This document shows positions 26,337-33,760 of a stretch of DNA of 52,509 nucleotides, piece after piece. Source of the stretch: Bacilli bacterium (GTDB lineage Bacteria; Bacillota_I; Bacilli_A; RF39; UBA660); contig JAFZWF010000021.1 of NCBI GenBank assembly GCA_017617435.1, forward strand, positions 1 to 52,509, read 5' to 3'. The notes beneath the pieces were generated by a model, which was not told the DNA's origin, searched no databases, and saw only the letters and a list, made by a program, of their open reading frames with translations. The position numbers and the translations under genes were made by a program. Numbering within the stretch: position 1 is the stretch's first letter; every line of letters begins with the position of its first letter.

Positions 26337-27259
26337 TATTTAACACTCCATTTCGTTATATCTTCATGTAAACCATTCAAAAAATCCTTAACTAGCATTT
26401 TCTTTTTACCAAATGGTTTAATCTCATCAAAATAAATTATACCGTTACTACATGTAACGCCAAATTTATCTTTTTCTTTAACTACCCTTTTAGTTTTATC
26501 AACATTAGTTTCATAAAAATGAGCGGATAATATTTTATATTCAACATCATTTAAAATGGTATTTGCAGTAGGCCATGGATTAAGACCTCGAATTAAATTT
26601 ATAATTTCTTGACCTTTTTTATCAAAATCTATGTGTTCTTCTTCCCTTTTAATATTGTATGCAAAAGTAACTTTGCTTTCGTCTTGCTTAAATCTGTCAT
26701 TTGTTCCATTAATTATTAAAGGTAATGTTCTTCTAAGTAAAAAAGCTCCCATAGTAGATAAGCGATCATGTAAAGATCCAACATTATCAGATGAATCAAT
26801 AATAGTTTCTTCCTGAGAAATTATATCCCCATCATCCATTCCTTTAGCCATGTACATAATAGTAATACCAGTTTTATCATATCCATCAATAATTGCATGA
26901 TGAATTGGTGCTCCACCTCTTAAATATGGTAAAAGTGAAGCATGAACGTTTATTGATGCTATCTTTGGATGATTCAAAATTACTTCTGGTAAAATTTGAC
27001 CATATGCACAAGTAACAATTAAGTCAACTTCAGTTTCCAGTATTCGTAATGTTTCATCTCTTAATTTTTCTGGTTGAAAAACCGGAATATTATTTTTAAC
27101 AGCAAGTTCTTTTATAGGTGAGAAAACAAGTTCTTGTTTTCTACCCACTAATTTATCTGGTTGTGTAACAACCAAAACAACATCAGTTAGCTCTATTAAA
27201 GTTTCTAAAATGGGAACAGCAAAAGAAGGCGTCCCCATAAAAATTACTTTTGGTTTCAT
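26336..27259 (-). CDS. fmt: Methionyl-tRNA formyltransferase
   Basis: This 307-residue enzyme formylates initiator Met-tRNA with 10-formyl-THF. The N-terminal Rossmann domain has FMGTPSFAVPIL, the catalytic-site stretch NVHASLLPYLRGGAPI near residue 110, and GMDDGDI near residue 145; a C-terminal OB domain includes GLNPWPTA. GAGGTGAATTTTAA precedes the ATG. It follows the pilin-like gene by 13 nt; the usual partner def is not here. Confidence 0.97.
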   Translation of the reverse strand: MKPKVIFMGTPSFAVPILETLIELTDVVLVVTQPDKLVGRKQELVFSPIKELAVKNNIPVFQPEKLRDETLRILETEVDLIVTCAYGQILPEVILNHPKIASINVHASLLPYLRGGAPIHHAIIDGYDKTGITIMYMAKGMDDGDIISQEETIIDSSDNVGSLHDRLSTMGAFLLRRTLPLIINGTNDRFKQDESKVTFAYNIKREEEHIDFDKKGQEIINLIRGLNPWPTANTILNDVEYKILSAHFYETNVDKTKRVVKEKDKFGVTCSNGIIYFDEIKPFGKKKMLVKDFLNGLHEDITKWSVK

Positions 27260-27272
27260 TTAAAATTCACCT

Positions 27273-27692
27273 CTAGTCAAAATTATTAAGTACAGCGTAC
27301 ACAACTCCATTTTTTATATAGATTGTTATAGTTTTTGTTAACAAACTTGTATCATTTCTTGGGTCTTTTATATCATCAACAGTAAGTCCATTATCTTTTA
27401 CAAGATAACCATTTTGTAAAAGGGTTGATACTGTAACATCATTCATAGATGGATAGGATCTACCTGATGAAGGTTCTACATATGTTTGTGTTGATTGATA
27501 TAAAATATATTCTCTATTATCTTCACCATATTCTTCAGCAGCCGTTTTTATAAGGCTCTTCTTAGTTTCATAGTTCTTATTATTAATTTTATTTTGAGCA
27601 TATTTTATTGATGGAACTGCAATTAATGTAATTATTGTTATTAAGACTATTATTGTTAAAAGTTCAATTAATGTAAAACCTCTTTTATTCAT
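27273..27692 (-). CDS. Type IV pilin-like protein (prepilin N-terminus)
   Basis: This 139-residue protein starts MNKRGFTLIELL: a short basic leader, the prepilin peptidase site after Gly5, mature Phe1 and Glu5, then a hydrophobic helix (about residues 6-27). The rest has a helical stalk and a small Asp/Thr-rich globular part. It resembles ComGC-type pseudopilins or Gram-positive type IV pilins. No pilus ATPase, platform protein or peptidase is in the window. It has its own extended -10 (TGTTATAAT, 27710-27718) right after a terminator, and heads the operon with fmt. Confidence 0.85.
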   Translation of the reverse strand: MNKRGFTLIELLTIIVLITIITLIAVPSIKYAQNKINNKNYETKKSLIKTAAEEYGEDNREYILYQSTQTYVEPSSGRSYPSMNDVTVSTLLQNGYLVKDNGLTVDDIKDPRNDTSLLTKTITIYIKNGVVYAVLNNFD

Positions 27693-27726
27693 ATCCTATC
27701 ACCATATATTATTATAACATAAAAAA

Positions 27727-27749
27727 AATGATTTCAAAAAGAAATCATT
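27727..27749 (-). terminator. Intrinsic terminator of rpsP-khpA
   Basis: A 9-bp stem with a 5-nt loop, followed on the minus strand by eight T; overlaps the khpA stop. Confidence 0.88.
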
Positions 27750-27993
27750 AAAAAGAATCAATATTTAATTTAATTTTTTTATTATCATGTAAGTATGCAT
27801 AAGCTTGTACAATTGTTCTTAGAGAATTAGCCATACGACCATTTTTTCCAATTACTGCACCTTTATCTGAATCAGCAACAATAATTTCTAAGATTTGAGA
27901 ATCTTCTTCCCCTCCAAAACTTTGTACTTTAACCATATCCGGTTCTTTAACAATACTTTTAATTAAATTTTCAGTAAATTCTACAATTTCCAT
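27748..27993 (-). CDS. khpA: KH-domain RNA-binding protein KhpA
   Basis: This 81-residue single KH domain protein binds RNA and, with KhpB/Jag, affects division and cell length in Gram-positives. The GxxG loop is VIGKNGR at about residues 47-53. It follows rpsP by 2 nt, the conserved rpsP-khpA order; rimM and trmD, which often follow, are missing, since a terminator comes next. Confidence 0.94.
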   Translation of the reverse strand: MEIVEFTENLIKSIVKEPDMVKVQSFGGEEDSQILEIIVADSDKGAVIGKNGRMANSLRTIVQAYAYLHDNKKIKLNIDSF

Positions 27994-27995
27994 AA

Positions 27996-28277
27996 TTATT
28001 TACCTGCTTTTTTATTTTTTTGTGCAGCAAATTTTGCCATAATACCTTTTTTAGATAAAATACTTTTTACAGTATCAGTTGGTTGTGCACCATTATTTAA
28101 CCATTTTAATGCTTTTTCTTCATCAACAGTAACGTCAGCATCTTTTTTAATTGGATCATAAGTTCCTACAGTTTCAATAAAGCGTCCATCTCTTGGAAAT
28201 CTTGAATCAGCAGCAACAATACGATAAAAAGGTTTTTGTTTAGAACCCATTCTTTTTAATCTTAATTTAACAGCCAT
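27996..28277 (-). CDS. rpsP: 30S ribosomal protein S16
   Basis: This 93-residue protein of the small subunit begins [26 protein letters not shown], the standard S16 start seen as VKLRLKRMG and FYRIV, followed by [10 protein letters not shown]. The Lys-rich tail is normal. AAGGAGG precedes the ATG. It has a strong SigA promoter and is followed by khpA. Confidence 0.97.
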   Translation of the reverse strand: MAVKLRLKRMGSKQKPFYRIVAADSRFPRDGRFIETVGTYDPIKKDADVTVDEEKALKWLNNGAQPTDTVKSILSKKGIMAKFAAQKNKKAGK

Positions 28278-28302
28278 GAATATACCTCCTTAATTGCATC
28301 TT

Positions 28303-28331
28303 ATTTTACTCCATACTAAGTTATATGTCAA
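28303..28331 (-). promoter_or_regulatory. SigA promoter of rpsP-khpA
   Basis: Minus strand -35 TTGACA (28326-28331), 17-bp spacer, -10 TAAAAT (28303-28308). Confidence 0.88.
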
Positions 28332-28349
28332 CTATTTTTGGTTAACAGT

Positions 28350-28874
28350 TTAATTTAAATATTCTGGTTCTATTTGTGAAATAATATTATCAACCTCTCC
28401 ATCATCAATTATTTCTTCATAATCATCTTCATCATCTTCAATATTTACACGAATTTTTGCTTCACCAACAACTTCTACACCTAGTTCTTTTTCAATAACA
28501 AGTTTTATATCTCCATCAACTGTTTTTACATCAATAACATTAGGTTGTTTTAAACTTTTAACAATTATTTCAGACGAATCGGTAATTACATCAGTATTTT
28601 TTATCGGTACATTCATAATCTCTTCATAATTAAAAGTTTTATTTATAACAGCAGTTTTATGATTACTATCATATGAATACCATACGTTTATATCATATGA
28701 ACCATTTACTTTAACACGTCCAACATCATTATTTCCTTTAAAAGTATGGTTAATAACCCAACATCCTAAAACAGTACTTGGTGTTTGTTCAGTTTTAATT
28801 AAAACTTCATTCTTACTTGTTTTTTTAGCTTTACCAATAACTGTTTTAGTTACAATTTCTTTATAACTTGCCAA
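28350..28874 (-). CDS. cotE: Outer spore coat morphogenetic protein CotE
   Basis: This 174-residue protein matches CotE, which assembles the outer coat around Bacillus spores. Visible family segments are YKEIVTKTVIGKAKK at the start, STVLGCWVINH (33-43), GSYDINVWYSYD near residue 60, QPNVIDV and VVGEAKI, then the acidic tail ending IEPEYLN. The start codon is TTG at 28874, with AAAAGGGGGC about 7 nt before it; no nearby ATG is in frame. A SigK/SigE-like promoter lies upstream. It is divergent from the HIT gene. No terminator is seen before the rpsP promoter. Confidence 0.93.
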   Translation of the reverse strand: MASYKEIVTKTVIGKAKKTSKNEVLIKTEQTPSTVLGCWVINHTFKGNNDVGRVKVNGSYDINVWYSYDSNHKTAVINKTFNYEEIMNVPIKNTDVITDSSEIIVKSLKQPNVIDVKTVDGDIKLVIEKELGVEVVGEAKIRVNIEDDEDDYEEIIDDGEVDNIISQIEPEYLN

Positions 28875-28895
28875 CTTAGTAGCCCCCTTTTAATA

Positions 28896-28923
28896 TAATC
28901 TATGCTAACACCTATAAAAAAGT
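28896..28923 (-). promoter_or_regulatory. Sporulation-type (SigK/SigE-like) promoter of cotE
   Basis: Minus strand AC (28922-28923), 17 bp, then CATAGATTA (28896-28904). This fits the SigK pattern AC-N16/17-CATAnnnTA; SigE shares CATA. Bacillus cotE is itself driven by SigE and SigK. No SigA promoter is seen here. Confidence 0.6.
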
Positions 28924-28943
28924 ACCTAAATCAAATTTTATTT

Positions 28944-28951
28944 GTTATAAT
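28944..28951 (+). promoter_or_regulatory. -10 element of the HIT-CapA unit
   Basis: TTTATAAT-like -10: TATAAT at 28946-28951 with TGT just before it (extended -10). About 24 nt before the HIT start. Confidence 0.55.
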
Positions 28952-28975
28952 GATTAAAGGATAGGAGTTATAAAT

Positions 28976-29341
28976 ATGGATTGTATATTTTGTAAAATTA
29001 TAAACGGAGAAATACCATCAAAAAAAATCTATGAAGATGATTTAGTAATTGGTATTTTAGATATTGAACCAAATGGTGACGGACACACTTTAATTATTCC
29101 TAAAAAACACTATACAGATTATAAGGAACTACCTGATGATTTAGTACTACATATTAACAAAGTAACTAAAATAATAGCCGATAAACTAGAAAGTAAACTT
29201 CATAAAAATAGTGTTACTTTCTTTGTAAATTATTTGGATGCTCAAGTAGTAAAACATTTTCATAAACATATAGTTCCTGGATACCGTCAAGGATTAAAAT
29301 ATACTGTTGATGAAGCATATAAAATAATTATGGAGGACTAG
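28976..29341 (+). CDS. HIT family nucleotide hydrolase
   Basis: This 121-residue histidine-triad protein probably hydrolyses phosphoramidate or AMP-linked nucleotides (Hint branch). It starts CIFCKIINGEIPSKK; the triad HFHKHIV is at residues 94-100. GGAGT precedes the ATG. The stop is followed within 6 nt by the CapA-like gene, whose ribosome site GGAGG lies in the end of this gene, so they form an operon divergent from cotE. Confidence 0.93.
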   Translation: MDCIFCKIINGEIPSKKIYEDDLVIGILDIEPNGDGHTLIIPKKHYTDYKELPDDLVLHINKVTKIIADKLESKLHKNSVTFFVNYLDAQVVKHFHKHIVPGYRQGLKYTVDEAYKIIMED

Positions 29342-29347
29342 CAAAAA

Positions 29348-30559
29348 ATGAGAAGGAAAACTAAAATAAAACCTTGGGTTAAAACTTTCTTCTTTTTAGT
29401 TGTTATTGGTTTACTTTCTGGCCTTTTATATTTTAAAGTATTTAATAACGGATCAGAAAAAGGTAAATCAAATGGTAAAGCAAATAATAATAATAATAAT
29501 AAAGAAGTAAAAGAAACAAAAAAAGTATATAAATTATCGATGATTATGGCAGGAGATGCTCTAATACATAGTAATGTTTATAGAGATGCTCAAAACTCTG
29601 ATGGTACATTTAATTTTGATAAACAATTAAGATTTGTAAAAGACTATATCAATCAGTTTGATTTAAGATATTACAATCAAGAAACTATATTAGGTGGCGA
29701 TAACAGAGGATACTCTGGTTATCCTAGATTTAATACACCATCTGCATTTGGAGATACAATGGTTAATAACATAGGTTTTAACATTGTATCACTTGCAAAT
29801 AACCATGCCATGGACCAAGGTGAAACCGGAATTTTAAATTCTGTTAATTACTGGAAAAACAAAAATGTTGTATGGAATGGTCAAGCAGAAAGCGAAGAAA
29901 CAAGAAATAACTATGTCATAGGTGAAAAAAATAACATATCATACGCTATGTTATCTTATACAGAGCATACTAATGGTCTTCCTCTACCAAGCGGAAAATC
30001 ATATTTAGTAAATGTATGGGATGATGATAAAGTTAAAGCTGATATTGAAGCTTTAAAAGGAAAAGTAGATGTTATAATTGTTGCTGTTCACTGGGGTGAA
30101 GAATATACTCACACTCCAACTAATTCAGAAAGACAAAAAGCACAATTTCTTGCTGATTTAGGCGTTGATATAGTAATTGGTTGTCATCCACATGTTGTTC
30201 AACCAATAGAAAAAATAAATAATACAATTGTTTACTACTCTTTAGGTAATTTTATATCTAATCAAATAGAAGATTATAAAAGAATTGGTCTATTTGGAAC
30301 ACTAGATATTACCAAAACAGTGGAAAATGGTGAATCTAAAATTACAATAGATAATGTTGGTGGAACTTTAAACTTCACATGGAGAAATACATCAACTTAT
30401 TCTGGACACATAGTAATGACATTTAGTGATCCTCAAGTTGCAAATTATTTAAAAGATTATAAATCTTATTATACAAAAATGAAAAACATCGTTACTGGAG
30501 GAAATGAAGAATTTAAAATAACTCCTTTATTTGATGAACAAGAAAGCACTGAAGAATAA
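29348..30559 (+). CDS. CapA-family metallophosphatase-like membrane protein
   Basis: This 403-residue protein has one N-terminal membrane helix (about 13-30), a linker with six Asn in a row coded by an AAT repeat (29483-29500), and an extracellular CapA / PGA_cap domain of the calcineurin-like phosphoesterase fold. Motifs are MAGDALIHSNVY near residue 65, NNHAMDQGETG, VHWGEEY and GCHPHVVQP. CapA acts in poly-gamma-glutamate capsule export in Bacillus, but no capB or capC is present, so capsule making is not implied. Its activity here is unknown. Confidence 0.88.
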   Translation: MRRKTKIKPWVKTFFFLVVIGLLSGLLYFKVFNNGSEKGKSNGKANNNNNNKEVKETKKVYKLSMIMAGDALIHSNVYRDAQNSDGTFNFDKQLRFVKDYINQFDLRYYNQETILGGDNRGYSGYPRFNTPSAFGDTMVNNIGFNIVSLANNHAMDQGETGILNSVNYWKNKNVVWNGQAESEETRNNYVIGEKNNISYAMLSYTEHTNGLPLPSGKSYLVNVWDDDKVKADIEALKGKVDVIIVAVHWGEEYTHTPTNSERQKAQFLADLGVDIVIGCHPHVVQPIEKINNTIVYYSLGNFISNQIEDYKRIGLFGTLDITKTVENGESKITIDNVGGTLNFTWRNTSTYSGHIVMTFSDPQVANYLKDYKSYYTKMKNIVTGGNEEFKITPLFDEQESTEE

Positions 30560-30575
30560 AACTTCAGTGCTTTTT
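30543..30575. terminator. Bidirectional terminator between the CapA-like gene and the YjcZ-like pair
   Basis: A 12-bp stem (30543-30554 with 30562-30573) with a 7-nt loop and T/A tracts; overlaps the ends of both genes. Confidence 0.88.
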
Positions 30576-30699
30576 AATTAAATCTTCCACCAACGATAAT
30601 GGCCATTAAGATAAACAAAATTAATACAACAAAGGCTGTATTTCCCCCACTACATATTGATGGCTTATTATTGCAACATTCTTTATTATTTGTGCCCAT
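30574..30699 (-). CDS. Tiny YjcZ-type membrane protein (sporulation-associated family)
   Basis: This 41-residue protein has a Cys- and Asn-rich start (MGTNNKECCNNKPSICSGG) and one membrane helix AFVVLILFILMAIIVG. Tiny proteins with a Gly/Cys-rich head and a single FVLIVVLFILLIIVG-type helix are the YjcZ/small-TM family of spore formers. AAGGGAGG lies 10 nt before the ATG. It follows a second such gene by 29 nt and shares a terminator with the CapA-like gene. Its role in the spore is inferred from the family. Confidence 0.85.
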   Translation of the reverse strand: MGTNNKECCNNKPSICSGGNTAFVVLILFILMAIIVGGRFN

Positions 30700-30728
30700 A
30701 TATTATAGACCTCCCTTACTATAAAAGA

Positions 30729-30818
30729 CTAAATAGCAGCTCCTAATATGATTATTAGTAAAATAAATAGTACTAAGATGATAGCTGCACCAAGACCTCC
30801 GCCACAATTAACGTTCAT
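30729..30818 (-). CDS. Tiny YjcZ-type membrane protein (29 residues)
   Basis: The protein is MNVNCGGGLGAAIILVLFI followed by LLIIILGAAI: a short Gly-rich head with one Cys and one membrane helix. AAAGGAGGA precedes the ATG, so translation is likely despite the size. It belongs to the same small-TM family as the downstream gene and probably shares its transcript. A SigK-like promoter may lie at about 30855-30881. Confidence 0.82.
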   Translation of the reverse strand: MNVNCGGGLGAAIILVLFILLIIILGAAI

Positions 30819-30903
30819 ATCGATTCCTCCTTTATTTTGTCTTTTCATTTATATTTTATACAAAACTTAAAAATTTGTGCTTACTTATAAGCCCAATCAA
30901 TAT

Positions 30904-30931
30904 CTACAAATACTTATTTTTGTAGTATAAT
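30904..30931 (+). promoter_or_regulatory. murL promoter with inverted repeat in its spacer
   Basis: -10 TATAAT (30926-30931) and -35 TCTACA (30903-30908), 17-bp spacer. CTACAAA (30904-30910) and its complement TTTGTAG (30919-30925) form an inverted repeat between and over the two elements, as an operator would. Confidence 0.55.
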
Positions 30932-30947
30932 TATTATGGTGAATAGT

Positions 30948-32300
30948 ATGGACAAATTTTATGAACTTCGAAATAAATATAGTGAATTTATTTACGATAG
31001 CTACACTATTAAAGAAGAAAATAACAAGTATGTTATTACATATGAATTTGTAACAACAAATTTATGTAGTTTTCATCCTGAAACAAAAATAGATAAATCG
31101 ATAATTAAAAATAATAATATTGATAAAAATTTATTTGAATATATTGTTTTTCATATTGGTTTAATAGAATTAATTAGTTATTATAAAGCCACTCTTTCAC
31201 CTAACATAATCATTAAATGTGGATATTTAGATGAAGAGCAAATAAAATGGTATAAAAATATTATTTTTAATGGTTTAGGTGAACTTTTATATAAAAATGA
31301 AATAAGTATAACTATTGATGAATTAGTTAATATTAAATCACTAATAAATTCCAAACCATCATTTAACTTAACTTATAATGGTGAAGGAAACTTGATTCCA
31401 GTTGGTGGTGGTAAAGATTCATGCGTATCATTAGAAATACTTAAAAATGAAAAATGTAACTCATGTTTCATAATTAATCCAAAAGATCCATCAATAAATT
31501 GTGCTCGCATTGCTGGCTATAGTAATGAAGATATTATTACGGTAGAAAGAATAATTGATAAAAAAATAATAGAACTAAATGAAAAAGGATTTATAAATGG
31601 ACACACACCATTTTCTGCTATCGTGGCTTTTATAAGTTACCTATGTGCATACTTATCAAACAAAAAAAATATAGTTCTATCAAACGAATCTAGTGCCAAT
31701 CAAGCAACAGTTATAGGTTCAAGTGTAAATCATCAGTATTCAAAATCTTTTGAATTTGAAAATGATTTTAATGAATATATTAATAAATATTTTAAAATAA
31801 ATATCAAATATTTTAGCTTATTAAGAGGTTTAAGTGAATATCAAATTGGATTGTTATTTTCTAAATATCAAAAATATCACGAAGTATTTAAAAGTTGTAA
31901 TTTAGGAAGTAAAACAACTCCATGGAAATGGTGTTGTAATTGCCCTAAATGTCTATTTGTATTCATCATATTAAGTCCTCACCTATATAAAGATGAATTA
32001 ATTAATATATTTGGTGAAGATTTATATGAAAGAACTGATTTACTTAATACTTTCCTTGAAATAATTGGCGAATCAAAAATTAAACCATTTGAGTGTGTAG
32101 GAACAATAGAAGAAGCTAAATTTGCAGTTAGTACACTTATAAATAAACTTGATAAAGATAAATTACCATATTTATTAAAGTATTATCTCGATAACTATCA
32201 ACTTTATACGAATGCAAAAAGTATACTAACCTATAACGAAGAAAATAACATTGATGAATACTTTAATAATTTAGTAAAGGCGGAACTAAATAATGATTAA
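30948..32300 (+). CDS. murL: UDP-MurNAc-L-Ala-L-Glu epimerase MurL
   Basis: This protein of about 450 residues matches MurL, an ATP-dependent epimerase that turns the terminal L-Glu of UDP-MurNAc-L-Ala-L-Glu into D-Glu (first shown in Xanthomonas oryzae). Recognised segments are the PP-loop-like PVGGGKDSCVSLE near residue 152, NGHTPFSAIV, VLSNESSA, NHQYSKSFEFE, YFSLLRGLSE, the Cys-rich WCCNCPKCLFVF and KPFECVGTIEEA. The ATG at 30948 is chosen: GGTGA lies 6 nt before it, and an ATG 12 nt upstream coincides with the transcription start predicted from the -10. It overlaps murD2 by 8 nt. Confidence 0.92.
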   Translation: MDKFYELRNKYSEFIYDSYTIKEENNKYVITYEFVTTNLCSFHPETKIDKSIIKNNNIDKNLFEYIVFHIGLIELISYYKATLSPNIIIKCGYLDEEQIKWYKNIIFNGLGELLYKNEISITIDELVNIKSLINSKPSFNLTYNGEGNLIPVGGGKDSCVSLEILKNEKCNSCFIINPKDPSINCARIAGYSNEDIITVERIIDKKIIELNEKGFINGHTPFSAIVAFISYLCAYLSNKKNIVLSNESSANQATVIGSSVNHQYSKSFEFENDFNEYINKYFKINIKYFSLLRGLSEYQIGLLFSKYQKYHEVFKSCNLGSKTTPWKWCCNCPKCLFVFIILSPHLYKDELINIFGEDLYERTDLLNTFLEIIGESKIKPFECVGTIEEAKFAVSTLINKLDKDKLPYLLKYYLDNYQLYTNAKSILTYNEENNIDEYFNNLVKAELNND

Positions 32301-33699
32301 TGAAATAATAAATAAACTTAAAAATAAAAATATTGTTATTTTAGGATTTGGTAAAGAAGGTCAATCAACATTTAGATTTTTAAGAGAGCATTTAGGTAAC
32401 GTTAATATAACTATTAATGATAAATTTGATATATCTAATAATTCTCTTCTTACAAATGATGAAAATGTAACACTAAACTGTGGACCAAACTACCTAGAAA
32501 ATTTAGATAATTTTGATATTATTATGAAGTCTCCAGGAATTTCCCTAAACTATCTAGATGAAGAATATCAAAATAAAATCATAAATAAAATATCTTCACA
32601 ACTAGAATTACTTTTAGAAGTAAATCGAAAAAATATTATTGGTATTACCGGAACTAAGGGAAAATCTACTACTTCTTCCCTACTATATAATGTTATCAAA
32701 GATCAAGGAAAGGATGTTATCCTAGCAGGTAATATTGGAATTCCAGTACTAGATGAAATCAAAAACTATAAAAATGATACTATTTTAGTCATTGAAATGT
32801 CATCTCATCAACTTGAATATATAAAAAAATCACCACACATTGGCATAGTTTTAAACCTATTTCAAGACCATCTAGATCACGCAAAAACTTTAGAGCATTA
32901 TCATGAAAATAAAATGCATATGTTTAAATATCAAACTAATGAAGACTATGCACTATACTCTTCAGATAACAAATACACTCTTGATAACATAACTGTTTTA
33001 GAAAATAATAATTGTTTTAAATCAAATAAAATAGGAATTAGTTTTAAAGAAACATCAAATAGTTTAAGTAAAGTTGTTATTGATGAAGGAAAAATATATT
33101 TTGATAATAGTATAATTTATGAAGATAAAGATCGGTTTTTAATTGGTGACCATAATCTTAAAAATATTGCATTTGTCATGGTCGTGGCTAAATTATTAAA
33201 CTTAAATCTACAAAAAGCATCAGAAACAATATATAATTTTAAACCACTCGAGTATCGTATGGAAGATTTAGGAACTCATAATAATATCCACTTTTATGTT
33301 GATACGATAGCTACAATTCCTGAAGCTACGATAAATGCAACATCTTCACTAAAAAATATTAGCACTCTAATATTTGGTGGTGAAAACAGAAATACAGATT
33401 ATACTGAATTTATTAATTATTTAAATAGTTCTAATATTGAAAACTTAATATGTATGTATGATACAGGTTTTCTTATAAAACCAAAGCTTGATACATCAAA
33501 AAAGAATATCTTCTTCACAAGAGATATGAGAGAAGCTTATAAAATTGCGTTAAAGGTGACAAAACCTGGTTCAATATGTATACTATCACCTGCTGCATCA
33601 AGTAAAGATGTTTTTATTGATTATCAAGAAAAGGGTGCATTATTTAAAGCACTAGTAAATGGTAATGAATCAGACATTATCGAACACGAGAAAAAGTAA
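32293..33699 (+). CDS. murD2: MurD2-type UDP-MurNAc-L-Ala:L-Glu ligase
   Basis: This 468-residue Mur ligase has the N-terminal UDP-binding Rossmann part (VILGFGKEGQST), the ATP loop GITGTKGKSTTSS near residue 119, IEMSSHQLE, the metal/ATP segment NLFQDHLDHAKTLEHYHENK, and a C-terminal domain with GGENRNTDY. Sequence alone places it with MurD; the overlap with murL and AAAGGCGG inside the murL end argue for the MurD2 type, which adds L-Glu rather than D-Glu. A conventional MurD could still be coded in the dcw cluster beyond the left edge. Confidence 0.87.
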   Translation: MINEIINKLKNKNIVILGFGKEGQSTFRFLREHLGNVNITINDKFDISNNSLLTNDENVTLNCGPNYLENLDNFDIIMKSPGISLNYLDEEYQNKIINKISSQLELLLEVNRKNIIGITGTKGKSTTSSLLYNVIKDQGKDVILAGNIGIPVLDEIKNYKNDTILVIEMSSHQLEYIKKSPHIGIVLNLFQDHLDHAKTLEHYHENKMHMFKYQTNEDYALYSSDNKYTLDNITVLENNNCFKSNKIGISFKETSNSLSKVVIDEGKIYFDNSIIYEDKDRFLIGDHNLKNIAFVMVVAKLLNLNLQKASETIYNFKPLEYRMEDLGTHNNIHFYVDTIATIPEATINATSSLKNISTLIFGGENRNTDYTEFINYLNSSNIENLICMYDTGFLIKPKLDTSKKNIFFTRDMREAYKIALKVTKPGSICILSPAASSKDVFIDYQEKGALFKALVNGNESDIIEHEKK

Positions 33700-33711
33700 A
33701 TATAATGTTAC

Positions 33712-33740
33712 TTGAATTTAAAAATTGATATTGCTATAAT
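33712..33740 (+). promoter_or_regulatory. SigA promoter of prsA
   Basis: -35 TTGAAT (33712-33717), 17-bp spacer, -10 TATAAT (33735-33740). Confidence 0.85.
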
Positions 33741-33760
33741 AAATAATGTTGGAGGAATAT

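Noticed and set aside
29483-29500. Six AAT repeats in the CapA-like gene as a phase-variation tract
   Set aside because: A trinucleotide repeat changes linker length (poly-Asn) without shifting the frame, so on/off switching is not expected.
29348-30559. Poly-gamma-glutamate capsule locus
   Set aside because: Only a CapA-like gene is present; capB, capC and capE are absent and the partner is a HIT protein.
30936-30938. Upstream ATG at 30936 as the murL start
   Set aside because: It coincides with the predicted transcription start from the TATAAT at 30926-30931; the ATG at 30948 has a ribosome site.
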